A stretch of DNA of 64,000 nucleotides from Gloeophyllum trabeum ATCC 11539. Its lineage: Eukaryota > Basidiomycota > Agaricomycetes > Gloeophyllales > Gloeophyllaceae. The notes under the pieces were generated by a model. That model did not search any database, was not told the origin of the DNA, and was given only the letters and a program-made list of their open reading frames with translations. The DNA is taken from positions 218,614 to 282,613 of the forward strand of contig NW_006920411.1 of the NCBI RefSeq assembly GCF_000344685.1, given 5' to 3'. A program made the translations under genes and the position numbers. Position 1 is the stretch's first letter, and each line of letters starts with the position of its first letter. Positions 1-10,798 of this stretch are shown here, piece by piece.

Positions 1-672
1 CCCACCCTTGATATCATCCTGTTCCCCTCCTCTTATTTCATTATGACTCCTCGTTAGTTTTACTTGCACCCTTGGCTACTTATATTCAAACCTATTCTTT
101 ACTTCATTGTCTCCTACTGTAACATATCTCTCCGATAGTACTGATTGTATAGCGTGTTATTTTGATTTATAAAGTTTGTTTTCGACCGAAACATGGTGTG
201 TTTGTGTAGCGAGTAACGTACGGAAATGCGGTCAAATAGCGAAAGAAATAACCCAACTTGATCACTCAGAAATTGCATCATCCTTCACATGTATATCTGC
301 TCAAGTTTTCAATAGTCTAACGTATTAAAATTGGTTCATTCTCGGTCTCATTTTAGCATCGTGATCTACCGGTCGGAATTCACAATTTCGTGGCCTAATT
401 TGACACGATAGCTTTCGTACGGTAGGGGGACAATTCCAGCCCTTTATCGGTTGGAATCCCTCCGTTAGGCGGTCGAAACTACCGGTCTAATTTCGACCCC
501 TCTCACGCTCACAGAGAGCACGATCCGGAGCTACAAAAGCAGTTTGACATCATTACCAGTCCTGAGTTTACGAAGGATGAGTCCTTACCCGCAAAATTGG
601 GTGCGTGCCGAACATTGTACCCCGTGGGAATCACTGGGTGCCGAGAATGTGTGTGACCTTTTGGTTGTACTA
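1..672. other. AT-rich stretch without a recognisable gene
   Basis: All reading frames are short and none shows a domain or splice pattern I recognise. I see no RNA gene. It borders the MITE-like element that begins near 673. Confidence 0.5.
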
Positions 673-1299
673 TCATTGGGGGGGTTCTGTAAAAACTTGA
701 CAATATGACCGGCCAAGGGCTACCTTCTTCATCATTCCCTGTTATTTTACTCAGGCATTATAGTATACCTTCCTAAGTACCATCTGCAAGAAGAATGATC
801 TTGATTCACTATGTACAGAGTAATACAGAGAGATGCCGCAGACAGACGGCACTTGCGGGGAGTAATGTCAAAACGTCACGCGCGGGTAACACTATCTGAT
901 CCGCACGCGTCTGTCACGCATCTGTCACGCCCTTGGGCCCTTGGAGTTCTGTAAAATCTACCATACGAGCACTTCACAAGCCTGCAGCTATTACCGGGTG
1001 GGCGCAGGAGCTTGACACATACAATAAATACCTTCTCTAGGCAAGCCGATATATGCCGGGGCCGTGTAGGCTGGCAGATCTACCCATCAAGTGGCCATCA
1101 GACCTGTTACAGTGGGCATGTTGGACGGTGTTCAACCTCCCATACGACAAGGGGCCAACTTGAGGCAATTGTGACTTCACAGACCATCTGTATGGTATAC
1201 AATGCATATATGTACCAACCCGCTAAGCTCCCTGTAGCATACTTCTCGAGATTTCGGAGTTCTGTAAAAAATCTGACTTTTACAGAACCCCCCCAATGC
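673..1299. mobile_element. MITE-like element with 21-bp terminal inverted repeats
   Basis: The stretch 674-694 (CATT, seven G, TTCTGTAAAA) is the exact reverse complement of 1278-1298. A TA dinucleotide sits just outside each end (671-672 and 1300-1301), as expected for Tc1/mariner-type target duplication. The interior is about 630 bp and has no credible transposase. The subterminal word GGAGTTCTGTAAAA recurs inside at 943 and 1256, and 1259-1287 can fold on itself. Inference: a non-autonomous DNA transposon. The TA duplication is too short to prove the boundaries alone. Confidence 0.6.
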
Positions 1300-1301
1300 T
1301 A

Positions 1302-2300
1302 GTAGTCTTGACTACACTGTTTAATGTCCGCTTTAAAGTCCGCTTGTATTGGAGACTACAAAAAGACTACAAAATCGGATTTGTAGTCTCTGTTTTCAAT
1401 AATACTGTCCTGGGATTTGGGTGTATTTGGGTGGTTTCTTCTATGAAGAGGTTTTTTTGGGTTGTCCATCCACTGGAATATTTTGAGCATTTTATCGTAC
1501 CTCTGTCTTTTACTGCATGCTCGTTGTCGTCTGTGGCATGTTCTTACCGTGGGAATTGACTTTTGTGGCGGTTTGTAGTCGGTGGCTGAGGTGCTGCGCC
1601 GGTTGGGATCTCTGGCTTCTCATTGGCTCCTGCTTACTATGACATAGCTTGACTGCAGAAAGCGCATTTCTGTAGTTGAGAGATGTCATAGTTGCCCACT
1701 TGCTCATTAGTCTAGGACATGCAGCAGTTGAAGCATGTCAACTTGGTGGGCTGTGCTTCCTTTCAATCCAATCATTACTGGTACATACACATTGATCTTA
1801 TGTTGGCTATAAGAGGTTCTTGGATATTGCACTTGTGTTCTGAAATAATATGCTGACTGCTGAATAGTTTGATGGATTGTTACTGTGGGAATTAGTCTCA
1901 ACATTGATTGTTTTTCACACACATAGTCTGAGTCGACGTGTGGGTGGCAGAGACTATGATACAAGTCTCTTTGGTGGCAGGCATCTTGGGCCTGTGTGTT
2001 TCAATCTCTGCTGCCTCTGGAACCCTGATTTCTTCTGCTCAGTGGTCTCTATATGTCCCCTTGAGAAACTGAAACTAGTACATGTGTGATATATATTTTG
2101 TTTCTGCTCCCAGCTGCTTGGGGTACTCTTTGAGTATCCTTTCTGATGGGGGTCGGCAACTCCTGCCAAATTTAAACTCCGACCGGCGCGTCACGCTTCA
2201 GCCACACCAGCCAGGAAACCTTTGCACCGTGCGGTGCAAACTTTGGGCTCAGTAGCTACTGTAAAATCGGGAAAAAATTGTAGATATTCTTTTGTATAGC
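1302..2300. other. Intergenic or repeat-derived sequence, no gene seen
   Basis: Only short frames occur. The right end (2146-2168) carries a 23-bp word whose exact inverted copy lies at 8712-8734, beyond the copia element. This suggests the stretch is one arm of an older repeat split by the retrotransposon. Confidence 0.4.
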
Positions 2301-2305
2301 GAAGA
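2301..2305. repeat. 5-bp target-site duplication (GAAGA), left copy
   Basis: GAAGA directly precedes the 5' LTR and is repeated directly after the 3' LTR at 7959-7963. Five-base duplications are usual for copia integrase. Confidence 0.9.
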
Positions 2306-2782
2306 TGTTGGAGCGACTGTGGGAATCAGAGAGGTGACACCGCTCTGTTTCTCAGGCTGTGGCAAACTGCACGGATTCCAAATTTAGCGACATTCTTTCC
2401 TTTTTGGGTTATGTTTATCTTTCGTTCTCTTATCGTAACTCTTTATCACTCTGACAGCTCATATAGCGTTGTGATAGCCTTTTGACGTATCTAGATTGTT
2501 GTACTGTACCTTGCGAGCTCGAGGACCTTAAGTACAACGCCCCCGTAGATACACCCCCATCTTTGCACTTGTTCGTTAGACGTGCTAAGTGGGGTGAGTT
2601 TGTATTCACGAACCCGTTCGTTCATGGACTTACCATTACCTGTAGTTTACTTGTCTGTTCGTTCACAGGTAATGCGAGATCTTTGCACTTGTTCGTTAGA
2701 CGTGCTAAGTGGGTTTACTTGTCTGTTCGTTCACAGACGTGCACGTCTACGCAAAGGTCGAATATATTATATTATTTTAACA
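2306..2782 (+). repeat. 5' LTR of the copia element
   Basis: 477 bp, TG...CA ends, apparently identical to 7482-7958. It contains an internal duplication: a 35-bp word at 2559-2593 recurs at 2679-2713, and a 24-bp word at 2645-2668 recurs at 2713-2736. These could be promoter or enhancer repeats in U3. The start of the transcript is not visible. Confidence 0.95.
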
Positions 2783-2796
2783 GGTTATTGAGCCCA
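2783..2796 (+). promoter_or_regulatory. Candidate primer-binding site
   Basis: GGTTATTGAGCCCA follows the 5' LTR directly, where tRNA-primed minus-strand synthesis should start. It loosely resembles initiator-tRNA-complementary sites of copia elements, but the priming tRNA cannot be named without a tRNA set for the host. Confidence 0.5.
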
Positions 2797-2845
2797 AGCT
2801 TTCCCTGCTCTATTGCTCTCGCTGTCCACATAGCCCCTATCTACG

Positions 2846-5800
2846 ATGGCGACTACTCAGTCTACCGACACCCTCCCTTCGTCTGTGCCTAAGCTTGATC
2901 CTAGCGGCGTCAACTGGCCGATATTCGCTGAGCGTTTCCAAGAGGCTGTGGCCTCAAAGAAGCTCTGGGGTCACTTCTCTGGGTCCGTTACTCGTCCTCA
3001 GCCTGCTGGTACTACGCCGACGGATGATGAGAAAGAGAAGGCTCAGAAGTGGGACGATGATGAGGCTACGGCACGTTACCTTCTATCGCAGAAGCTCCCT
3101 GACTCTGCGTTGATGAAGATCCGCCGGTATGGGACCGTAGCGGAGCGCTGGGCGGCAATTCAGCTGGACTTCACCTCGAAGGGCATGTTTGCACAGACCG
3201 ACCTTCGAAAGCGCTTCCTCGCGAGCAAGTGTCCACCAAAGGCAAACATCCGAAACTTCCTCGATGGGCTTGCCACGAAGCGTGAGGAGTTGATGTCGCT
3301 TGGCGTCGAGATCGACGACAAGGACATGAGGTCGACTATAGTGTCGTGCTTGCCAGATTACCTCGCCAGATTTGCCTCGAGCATGCTGTCGTCAGCTGAG
3401 ATGATGGCGAAGATGCAGGCACGTACCATGCCCGTTATTCCCGGTGTTCCTGCCCCTGCTGCTCCCGAAGTCGACCCCGATATCTTGATGCAGCAGATTT
3501 CGGAAGAGTATGATCGGCAGCGTGCCAACTCTTCAGAGCGTGCCGGATCCACGAAGGCAAAAGATGACGAAGCCTTAGCAGTCCAGCAGAAGAAGGGGGA
3601 GTCAAAACGTCGAGGACCTATTTGCTGGAACTGTGGAGAGACCGGGCACATCCGTAGCGCGTGTCCAAAGCCGGCCAAGAAGAAGGATGGCAAAGACGAC
3701 AAGTCGAAGCCAAAGCCAAAGGCTAGTGGTACCGCCAACGCGGCGGAATCCGAGTCAGAAGGCGAGGGCGTCTACAGCGTGCTGGAATGCGATGTCGATA
3801 GTGACGCTGAGTCACTGCCGCCGCCAGAGCCTATTCATGATGTTGATAGCGAGGGCGACGAGATCCCGGACTTGATGAGCATCTGCGATAGCGACGAGCA
3901 GTCAGACGCGGGTGACAATGAAGGCGAGGACCCGTTCTTTGATTTATATGAAGACGGGGATGGGTCTGATGGGTCTTGGGACCGCTGCGCGTCGAGTGGC
4001 GACGAGGGTGATGCATTTGTGTTGTCACCAGATGCTGTTGATGCGATCGGCGCCGAACTCGAAGGCTTGGCAGAGGCCGATGTCCTGGCGGTTATTGAGG
4101 CCGTATTGGAAGACCCTGTCGAGACGAACGCACACGTTAGCGACGAGAAGAACGTCAACAACGCACCGCGGAAGGAGCTATACGACTCCGGTGCAACACG
4201 TCACCTGTCGCCGTACCATGATGACTTCGAGTCATTTGTCGAAATCCCACCGAAGATGTTTACTGCGGCAAACCAACAAGATTTCAGTGCCGTTGGTAAA
4301 GGAGATTTGGTTGTGGACGTACCGAATGGCGTTGACCCGTCAAAGCTGCGTTTGACGGAAGTCCTATATTCACCCGAGATCGGGTACACCCTCATCTCCG
4401 TTGGGCGTCTTGACGAAGCCGGTTACACAGTCACGTTTGGAGATGGGAGGTGCGAGATCCGTGAGGATAGCGGTGAAATAGTTGGCCAGATCCCGCGGTC
4501 GTCCAAAGGCCTATACCGTGTTGTACACGAGTCAGTAGAGCCGGAACGCGAGGTTGCAGCTGCAGCAACGGAGCGTGTAACGGTCGCCGAGCTGCATCGG
4601 CGTATGGGCCACATTTCGCCCGATATTGCGCGCCGCCTGGTCGAGAAGGGTTTCGTGACCGGATTGGCTCTCAACACGTCATCGTGCGAGCCTTTTTTCT
4701 GCGAGTCATGCGTGATGGCTAAGGCAACACGCAAGCCTGTGCCAAAGGTGCGAGAGGGTCAGCGGGCAGAGAAATTCGGTGATGAAATTCATACCGATGT
4801 CTGGGGACCGTCATCTGTGCAAACCCTTGGTGGACGCCGATACTATGTCACGTACACGGACGACGCTACTCGGCATACACACTTATACTTGCTGCGCTCG
4901 AAGGATGAAGTCTTCAGTACTTACAAGGACTTCGAGGCATGGTGCCGTACACAGCACAACGCCGCGGTAAAGTCACTGCATTCCGATCGGGGCGGCGAGT
5001 ATAGGAGCGATGAAATGTCTGCTCACCTTCGCAGCGCCGGTACCCGAGCAAAGCTTACCGTGCACGACACCCCCGCGCAAAACGGTGTTGCCGAACGCCT
5101 GAACCGTACACTTCTGGAGAAGGTCCGCGCGATGTTGCACGCGAGTGGGCTTCCGAAATCCCTCTGGGGGGAGGCAGTCCGACATGCTGTGTGGTTGAAG
5201 AACCGAACCTCTACAAAGGCGTTAGGTGGCATGACGCCGTACGAAGCGTTAACGGGCAAGAAACCGAACTTACGTGGAGTGCGTGAGTGGGGCTCTCGTA
5301 TTTGGGTTCACGATGGGCGGAAGGGCTCGAAACTCGCTGAGCGAGTTCGCGAGGGCCGTATGGTTGGGATATCGGATGAGTCAAAAGGATATCGTGTCTA
5401 TTGGCCAAAAACACGTACCGTGACCATCGAACGAAACGTGTTTTTCGACAATTGGGCTTCTGAGGCACGTTTCGAGGGGGAGAAAGAGGAAGACTTCGAA
5501 ATTGTTAGCGAAACGTCCTCGCAGCCGAAGAAAACACTCACCGAGACTAAACCCGAAGACCCCCAAGAGAACGTACTGCCGCCGCTGCCCGAGCAACCTG
5601 CCATCTCCGAAAACGAGCCTGTCCCCGAGTTAGCACCGCCTGGCACATTTGCCCGTAAGCCGCGTACGAAGCGGCCCGTGCCTGAGCCGGTTGAACGCCC
5701 CAAACGCGACCGAAAGCCGTCGCAGTACTTGCGCGACTTGACCTCCGGCGCTGGCAGTACCTCTGCGAGGCCTGCTGATCCGCCCATTCCTGTGGGCCTG

Positions 5801-7474
5801 CAAGCCCCGAAGCCGTCCGTTACTCTTGAGGAGGTGCCGGACGAGGCTGATGAGCCAGGGGGAGTTGAATACACATTAGTTGCTGAGACGAGTGAGGTTG
5901 AAGCTTTGGATCCGCGTGACCTTCGCGAGGCCCGAAAGCGTCCGGATTGGACCTTGTGGGAGGACGCGATTTTCGAGGAGCTTGATGCCTTGAACACTGC
6001 CGGGACTTGGAGTCTGGTGACGCCGCCAAAAGACGCCAATGTTATTGGATCAAAATGGGTCTTTCGCGCAAAGAAAGACGCGAGCGGTAACGTCGTGCGT
6101 CATAAGGCGAGACTCGTGGCTCAGGGCTTCAGCCAAGTCCCCGGCGTCGATTACTTCGACACATTCGCTCCTGTAGCTAAGCTGGCGTCTATCAGAACGG
6201 TGCTCGCGCTCGCCGCTGGCAACGACTGGGAGTTGCACCAAGTTGACATCAAGGCTGCTTACCTTAATGGAGAGCTGACTGATTCCGAAGTGCTCTATAT
6301 GCGTCAACCTCCGGGGTATCCAGTGCCCAACTCGGAAGGCAAGGTCTTGCGTCTTCACAAGACCATCTACGGCTTGAAGCAATCCGGGCGCCGATGGTAC
6401 CAGAAGCTGACTTGGATCTTTGTCGACAAGCTTGGCTTTGCTCGATCGGAGGTGGATCACGCAGTTTTCGTGAGGAGGACTGCTGATGGCTTGGTTATAG
6501 TCGCCGTGCACGTTGACGATTGCACGATCGCGGCGACGTCTCTTGAGCTGATTGTCGCGCTGAAGGCAGGTTTGCGGGAGCATGTTGAGGTTACTGATCT
6601 GGGTAAGCTTCACTGGCTTCTCGGTATCGAAGTGCAGCGCGATCGTGAAACACATACGATTCGCCTCTCGCAGCGTTCGTATATCGATTCTATCATCCGC
6701 CGTTATCACTTCGAAGAGTTGAAGCCGGCCTCAACCCCAATGGAGCCCCACCTGCGTCTTTCGTCAGCTCAAGCCCCGTCGACAGCACAGGAGTTTGCAG
6801 CTATGCGCGACGTACCGTATCGTGAAGCTATCGGTTCATTGATGTATGCAGCTCTCGGTACGCGCCCCGACATTGCTTTCGCCGTCGCGACTCTATCTCG
6901 TTTCTCGGTCAACCCTGGTCTGCCTCACTGGGACGCTGTCAAACGCATCTTCCGGTATCTGAAGGGGACGAGGGATCTATGGCTGTGTTATGGAGGTGTT
7001 CGCAGAGAGTTGGTTGGTTATGCTGACGCTGATGGTAGTATGGCTGAGGATCGACATGCGGTATCAGGCTATGCATTCCTTATTGACGGCGGTGCTGTGT
7101 CTTGGAGCTCGAAACGACAAGAAATTATCTCGCTGTCGACGACTGAAAGCGAGTACGTGGCCGCTGCCCACGCTGCAAAAGAAGCTCTCTGGCTTCGATC
7201 CCTCATTGGGGAATTGCTCACGCCTATTGGGGAGGCTACAACACTCTACTCGGACAACCAATCGGCTATTGCGCTCACGGAGAATCATCAGTACCATGCT
7301 CGCTCGAAGCACATCGACATTCGTTTCCACTTTATACGCTGGGTCGTTGAAGATGGGAAGCTTCGTCTAGTCTACTGCCCTACTGCCGACATGGTGGCCG
7401 ATACCCTTACCAAGGCTCTTCCTTCGCCGAAGGTCAAGCATTTCGCTGTTGAGCTCGGACTCCGCACAGTTTGA
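2846..7474 (+). CDS. Copia Gag-Pol polyprotein
   Basis: A 1542-residue single frame. Order seen: Gag-like N-terminus; zinc knuckle at about 259-275 (CWNCGETGHIRSAC, CX2CX4HX4C); a long acidic Ser/Asp/Glu linker; aspartic protease core DSGA near 447; GAG-pre-integrase His/Cys motif near 580-630; integrase core with Asp ~651, Asp ~713 and Glu ~749 (35 residues between the last two); reverse transcriptase from about 1031, with active site HVDD near 1222 in place of the common YVDD; RNase H from about 1390 to the end with SDNQSA and the copia-typical HIDIRFHF. It makes the capsid and the enzymes for reverse transcription and insertion of the element. There is no frameshift between gag and pol, so Gag must be made in excess by other means. 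Confidence 0.95.
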   Translation: MATTQSTDTLPSSVPKLDPSGVNWPIFAERFQEAVASKKLWGHFSGSVTRPQPAGTTPTDDEKEKAQKWDDDEATARYLLSQKLPDSALMKIRRYGTVAERWAAIQLDFTSKGMFAQTDLRKRFLASKCPPKANIRNFLDGLATKREELMSLGVEIDDKDMRSTIVSCLPDYLARFASSMLSSAEMMAKMQARTMPVIPGVPAPAAPEVDPDILMQQISEEYDRQRANSSERAGSTKAKDDEALAVQQKKGESKRRGPICWNCGETGHIRSACPKPAKKKDGKDDKSKPKPKASGTANAAESESEGEGVYSVLECDVDSDAESLPPPEPIHDVDSEGDEIPDLMSICDSDEQSDAGDNEGEDPFFDLYEDGDGSDGSWDRCASSGDEGDAFVLSPDAVDAIGAELEGLAEADVLAVIEAVLEDPVETNAHVSDEKNVNNAPRKELYDSGATRHLSPYHDDFESFVEIPPKMFTAANQQDFSAVGKGDLVVDVPNGVDPSKLRLTEVLYSPEIGYTLISVGRLDEAGYTVTFGDGRCEIREDSGEIVGQIPRSSKGLYRVVHESVEPEREVAAAATERVTVAELHRRMGHISPDIARRLVEKGFVTGLALNTSSCEPFFCESCVMAKATRKPVPKVREGQRAEKFGDEIHTDVWGPSSVQTLGGRRYYVTYTDDATRHTHLYLLRSKDEVFSTYKDFEAWCRTQHNAAVKSLHSDRGGEYRSDEMSAHLRSAGTRAKLTVHDTPAQNGVAERLNRTLLEKVRAMLHASGLPKSLWGEAVRHAVWLKNRTSTKALGGMTPYEALTGKKPNLRGVREWGSRIWVHDGRKGSKLAERVREGRMVGISDESKGYRVYWPKTRTVTIERNVFFDNWASEARFEGEKEEDFEIVSETSSQPKKTLTETKPEDPQENVLPPLPEQPAISENEPVPELAPPGTFARKPRTKRPVPEPVERPKRDRKPSQYLRDLTSGAGSTSARPADPPIPVGLQAPKPSVTLEEVPDEADEPGGVEYTLVAETSEVEALDPRDLREARKRPDWTLWEDAIFEELDALNTAGTWSLVTPPKDANVIGSKWVFRAKKDASGNVVRHKARLVAQGFSQVPGVDYFDTFAPVAKLASIRTVLALAAGNDWELHQVDIKAAYLNGELTDSEVLYMRQPPGYPVPNSEGKVLRLHKTIYGLKQSGRRWYQKLTWIFVDKLGFARSEVDHAVFVRRTADGLVIVAVHVDDCTIAATSLELIVALKAGLREHVEVTDLGKLHWLLGIEVQRDRETHTIRLSQRSYIDSIIRRYHFEELKPASTPMEPHLRLSSAQAPSTAQEFAAMRDVPYREAIGSLMYAALGTRPDIAFAVATLSRFSVNPGLPHWDAVKRIFRYLKGTRDLWLCYGGVRRELVGYADADGSMAEDRHAVSGYAFLIDGGAVSWSSKRQEIISLSTTESEYVAAAHAAKEALWLRSLIGELLTPIGEATTLYSDNQSAIALTENHQYHARSKHIDIRFHFIRWVVEDGKLRLVYCPTADMVADTLTKALPSPKVKHFAVELGLRTV

Positions 7475-7481
7475 GGGGGAG
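7471..7481 (+). promoter_or_regulatory. Polypurine tract for plus-strand priming
   Basis: TTGAGGGGGAG lies directly before the 3' LTR and overlaps the polyprotein stop codon (TGA, 7472-7474). Its position and purine run match the plus-strand primer of copia elements. Confidence 0.85.
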
Positions 7482-7958
7482 TGTTGGAGCGACTGTGGGA
7501 ATCAGAGAGGTGACACCGCTCTGTTTCTCAGGCTGTGGCAAACTGCACGGATTCCAAATTTAGCGACATTCTTTCCTTTTTGGGTTATGTTTATCTTTCG
7601 TTCTCTTATCGTAACTCTTTATCACTCTGACAGCTCATATAGCGTTGTGATAGCCTTTTGACGTATCTAGATTGTTGTACTGTACCTTGCGAGCTCGAGG
7701 ACCTTAAGTACAACGCCCCCGTAGATACACCCCCATCTTTGCACTTGTTCGTTAGACGTGCTAAGTGGGGTGAGTTTGTATTCACGAACCCGTTCGTTCA
7801 TGGACTTACCATTACCTGTAGTTTACTTGTCTGTTCGTTCACAGGTAATGCGAGATCTTTGCACTTGTTCGTTAGACGTGCTAAGTGGGTTTACTTGTCT
7901 GTTCGTTCACAGACGTGCACGTCTACGCAAAGGTCGAATATATTATATTATTTTAACA
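7482..7958 (+). repeat. 3' LTR of the copia element
   Basis: 477 bp, matching 2306-2782 position by position as far as I can read. The second target-site copy (GAAGA) follows at 7959-7963. Confidence 0.95.
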
Positions 7959-7963
7959 GAAGA

Positions 7964-9839
7964 ATCTATTCTTCCCGTCCAATTTTGCGATTTTGGCCTT
8001 GAAGGTAGAAAACCGGTCAATTATGGGGGCTATTTAGCACAGAAACACACACATGAAGTACAAATCGGAAAAAAGGAAGGGAAGGATGTGATTTTTTGTT
8101 CATAAATGAATATTATATGATTTTTCTGGGAATTGTGGTGCTGTGTGGAATCCACAGTTTGCACCACAACGACGTGCAGCCCAATGAGCCTGCTCGGCAA
8201 GTGCCGAGACGCGTTGAATGAGCGCGTCGCTACGCGTCGGGACGTGTTTTTACGGTGATGCATCACTTCTGGCTGGTCTCGCAGCTATTCTGGGCTGCTT
8301 GATTGATCTGCTGAGCTTCCTCGTCATGGATAGGCCCCGGATAGGGCGTTCTCGAGGACACAAGACTCAATTCCGGAAGATAGGATCTGCAAAGATTACT
8401 GCACTATTGGAGGCTGTCGAGAGATTCTCTGAAGGCTACCCTTTTAATTCTTTACCAGCCAGCTGCTGTAATGCCTGAGTCTGAGGGCTCTCAAAAATAC
8501 TGCTTTATTACTAATATAGAGCACTATATAGACTATAATAGTGCTTCTTATTGTAGATATTATCCATATAGCCCTGTATCTGAGACAACCAATCTATCTC
8601 ATTGTAGTAGAGCTCACTACCACGAAGGAATATGCCACACAACCCGAGATGAGTAGCGAGGCCGGATTGCGAGACGCGAGTGTGACAATCACGGTCACGC
8701 GGACATTCGGCTGGCAGGAGTTGCCGACCCCCATTTCTGATGACTGTCCTTCAGCTTGGTTCAGGAAAAATGAGTGCGAGGGAGCTGCCAATCGAAGATT
8801 GGCAGTGGATGAGCACTCTGGTTCTGGTAGGATGGTACCTGGAGTCTGCAGGTATTATTGACTGTCTCTTCCACTGGGGACAAATGACCTGTGTGACAGA
8901 GCCACCAATCTTTGATTGGCAGCAGAGGAGCACTTTGATCTATGTTACTTGTGTCTAGTAGTGCAGCTGTCACTATCCCCTGGGCTGGGTACAAATACAA
9001 TTTTGTAGCCACCAATACAGACCAACTTTCAATCTGTCAGAGAGGCAGGGACTTTTATGGTAGAATGATGGCAGGGCCACAGGAGGACAAAGTATGAACA
9101 AAGGGGACATCACACATACAGATCTAAGGGCTCTTGATATGTGCATAAGAAAGAGTACTGTATACATCAATTGGAACATTTATACACCCAATGCTATCAC
9201 TTATCAGACACAACTCAGGACTCGTGTCCTGCCATGCATAGCAATGGCCCTCTACTGACAGGTAAGGAAGTAAGCCCTAGTGATGTAATTTTTAACGGTG
9301 CGAGTGTGGCAAGTACAGTCGACTCTGTCATAATCCATGGGTTCGGCTCTTCACCGACACGTATGGGCTGTGATAAAGTTGATTGCAGTACGTCACCTCC
9401 TCCCGTCCCAAGGTTACTTCCGTGACCGACTGTTGATTGCGCTACCGAGGCACATCCGACCCGTATATCCGGCCCTCAAATTCAATGTTCGGATTGGCAT
9501 TGCTGATGTCAAACAGAAAGGTATAGTACAGTGCAGTCACTCGCCGTATTCATTGTTGTTCAAATGCTACCCCACCCTCTCCGCTATGTCTATCCACTAG
9601 ACCGAGAAGATCACAGATATCGCCATGCAGGCACGTGTCCCTTGCCTAATATCAGTAGGGCCTACACCCAATGTAGTCTCTGCGGTTGTACGCGACCACG
9701 AGCACAAAATTGGAGCCAGCTTGGTGAAAAGGTGCTGGTGAGATGGGTCCAGGAACGCCGAATTAGGTGGGGCTTGAATCAGTGAACTCTAGAATTGGGA
9801 GGCCATGGTAACGAATTACGCGCCCTTGCCACCAACCTG
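7964..9839. other. Gene-poor, repeat-derived sequence
   Basis: No convincing gene. It contains the inverted partner (8712-8734) of a word left of the copia element, and two imperfect direct copies of about 40 bp (8781-8820 and 8899-8937), each with a small palindrome centred on CCAATC...GATTGG. I read this as debris of older elements. Confidence 0.4.
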
Positions 9840-10151
9840 TAGCGAAGAGAGTAGGTAGGTTTCGTTATATTTGCTTCGAAGAGTCCCATTTTCGACCCTC
9901 CTCGACCCGCAGTGAGTTCTGCCTCCGGGAGCGCGTACGCGCTCTGAATGCTCTTCTCCTGTCCAGCCGGGCACAGACCCCGTCGATCCGATCCTCCACC
10001 CTCCGGTCCAAATACGAGACAAAGCGGCCGAGGGGCTGGCGGTGTGTGGCGAAAGTCTCGAGTCTTCTCGGAGGAGAGGGATGAGCCGTTCGGGCAGTCT
10101 ATGCTTAAAGGATATCGATTCCTGGGCTAATGTGAATGTGTTCCCCGCCAT
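9840..10151 (-). pseudogene. Decayed member of the PGxGRTLD-motif family
   Basis: On the minus strand from ATG at 10151 the frame gives RLPERLIPLLREDSRLSPHT, close to RLPEALIPILRADSRLSVHT of the gene at 15237 and RLPEMFIPILRDDPRFSVYT of the gene at 19557. Right after that block the GPGRTLD segment is missing, and the remaining homology (FVSYLDRRVEDRI, then ARLDRRRAFRARTRSRRQN) continues in a different frame. A deletion of about a dozen codons with a frameshift explains this. The opposite strand has no better reading. Function unknown. Confidence 0.7.
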
Positions 10152-10798
10152 GTGTCCCCGCGTATTGCACAGTGATGGAGAGACGGGAATGTGGTGGTGG
10201 AGAGGACTAAGTGGGATTTAAATTAGACAACTGAGTCTAGCTGGGGAAATACCATGTATTTTCCTTGGTCTTTGAAGAGGAATTCCCTACTGAACATCTT
10301 CGAGAATCCTTGTGCGCTCTTGTAGACGGTGGCTGCATATATGTTCCTCAAACCGGTAATTGGATTATGTGGCAGTTAATTAAGATTCAGATATGATGTC
10401 ATCCCGGATCAGTAGAAGTCGCGGGGAAATTGTCCAAGATTAACGTCGGCAATTTCCTCCCCCTCCCCGTTCACGCGACATACGCCCCCAAGAAAACATA
10501 CGCTTTCTCCCTTGCATTGGATCGAGATATGTTATATTTTCAAGAAATTGCAGCCCGGATGCAAAGCTGGCAACGGCCTGGACACGGCTCCGAATGAACG
10601 AGGTCCGATCGTGCTCGTCGTCACAGCTGTCAAACAGGCTGCTCGCTCTCCACTTTTGGCATCGCGTGCGCTGAGCCCGACATCGTCAGGAACGACTGAC
10701 GTAGCCCTTACAGACGGACTAGAAATGACGGGGCCTGCGGGAGCGAGCGCCCCCACATTCTTGTTCACCAACCACGACGACCACGACGACGGAGCGCG
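10152..10798. other. Intergenic, upstream of the tricalbin-like gene
   Basis: No gene seen. It is presumed to carry the promoter of the gene starting at 10799. The open frame through 10512-10870 is explained by that gene's first exon and its flanks. Confidence 0.4.

Larger units (their letters stand above)
2306..7958 (+). mobile_element. Complete Ty1/copia LTR retrotransposon
   Basis: A 5653-bp element bounded by two 477-bp LTRs that begin TGTTGG and end AACA, flanked by the GAAGA duplication. Between the LTRs are a primer-binding candidate at 2783, one long gag-pol frame (2846-7474) and a polypurine tract just before the 3' LTR. I found no difference between the LTRs by eye, and the frame has no stop, so the insertion looks recent and may be active. 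The domain order protease-integrase-RT-RNase H places it in Ty1/copia, not Ty3/gypsy. Confidence 0.96.

Noticed and set aside
3358..7330. Several long antisense and shifted frames inside the copia element (up to about 220 codons)
   Set aside because: They are shadows of the GC-biased polyprotein frame; none has a domain and the sense frame explains the sequence fully.
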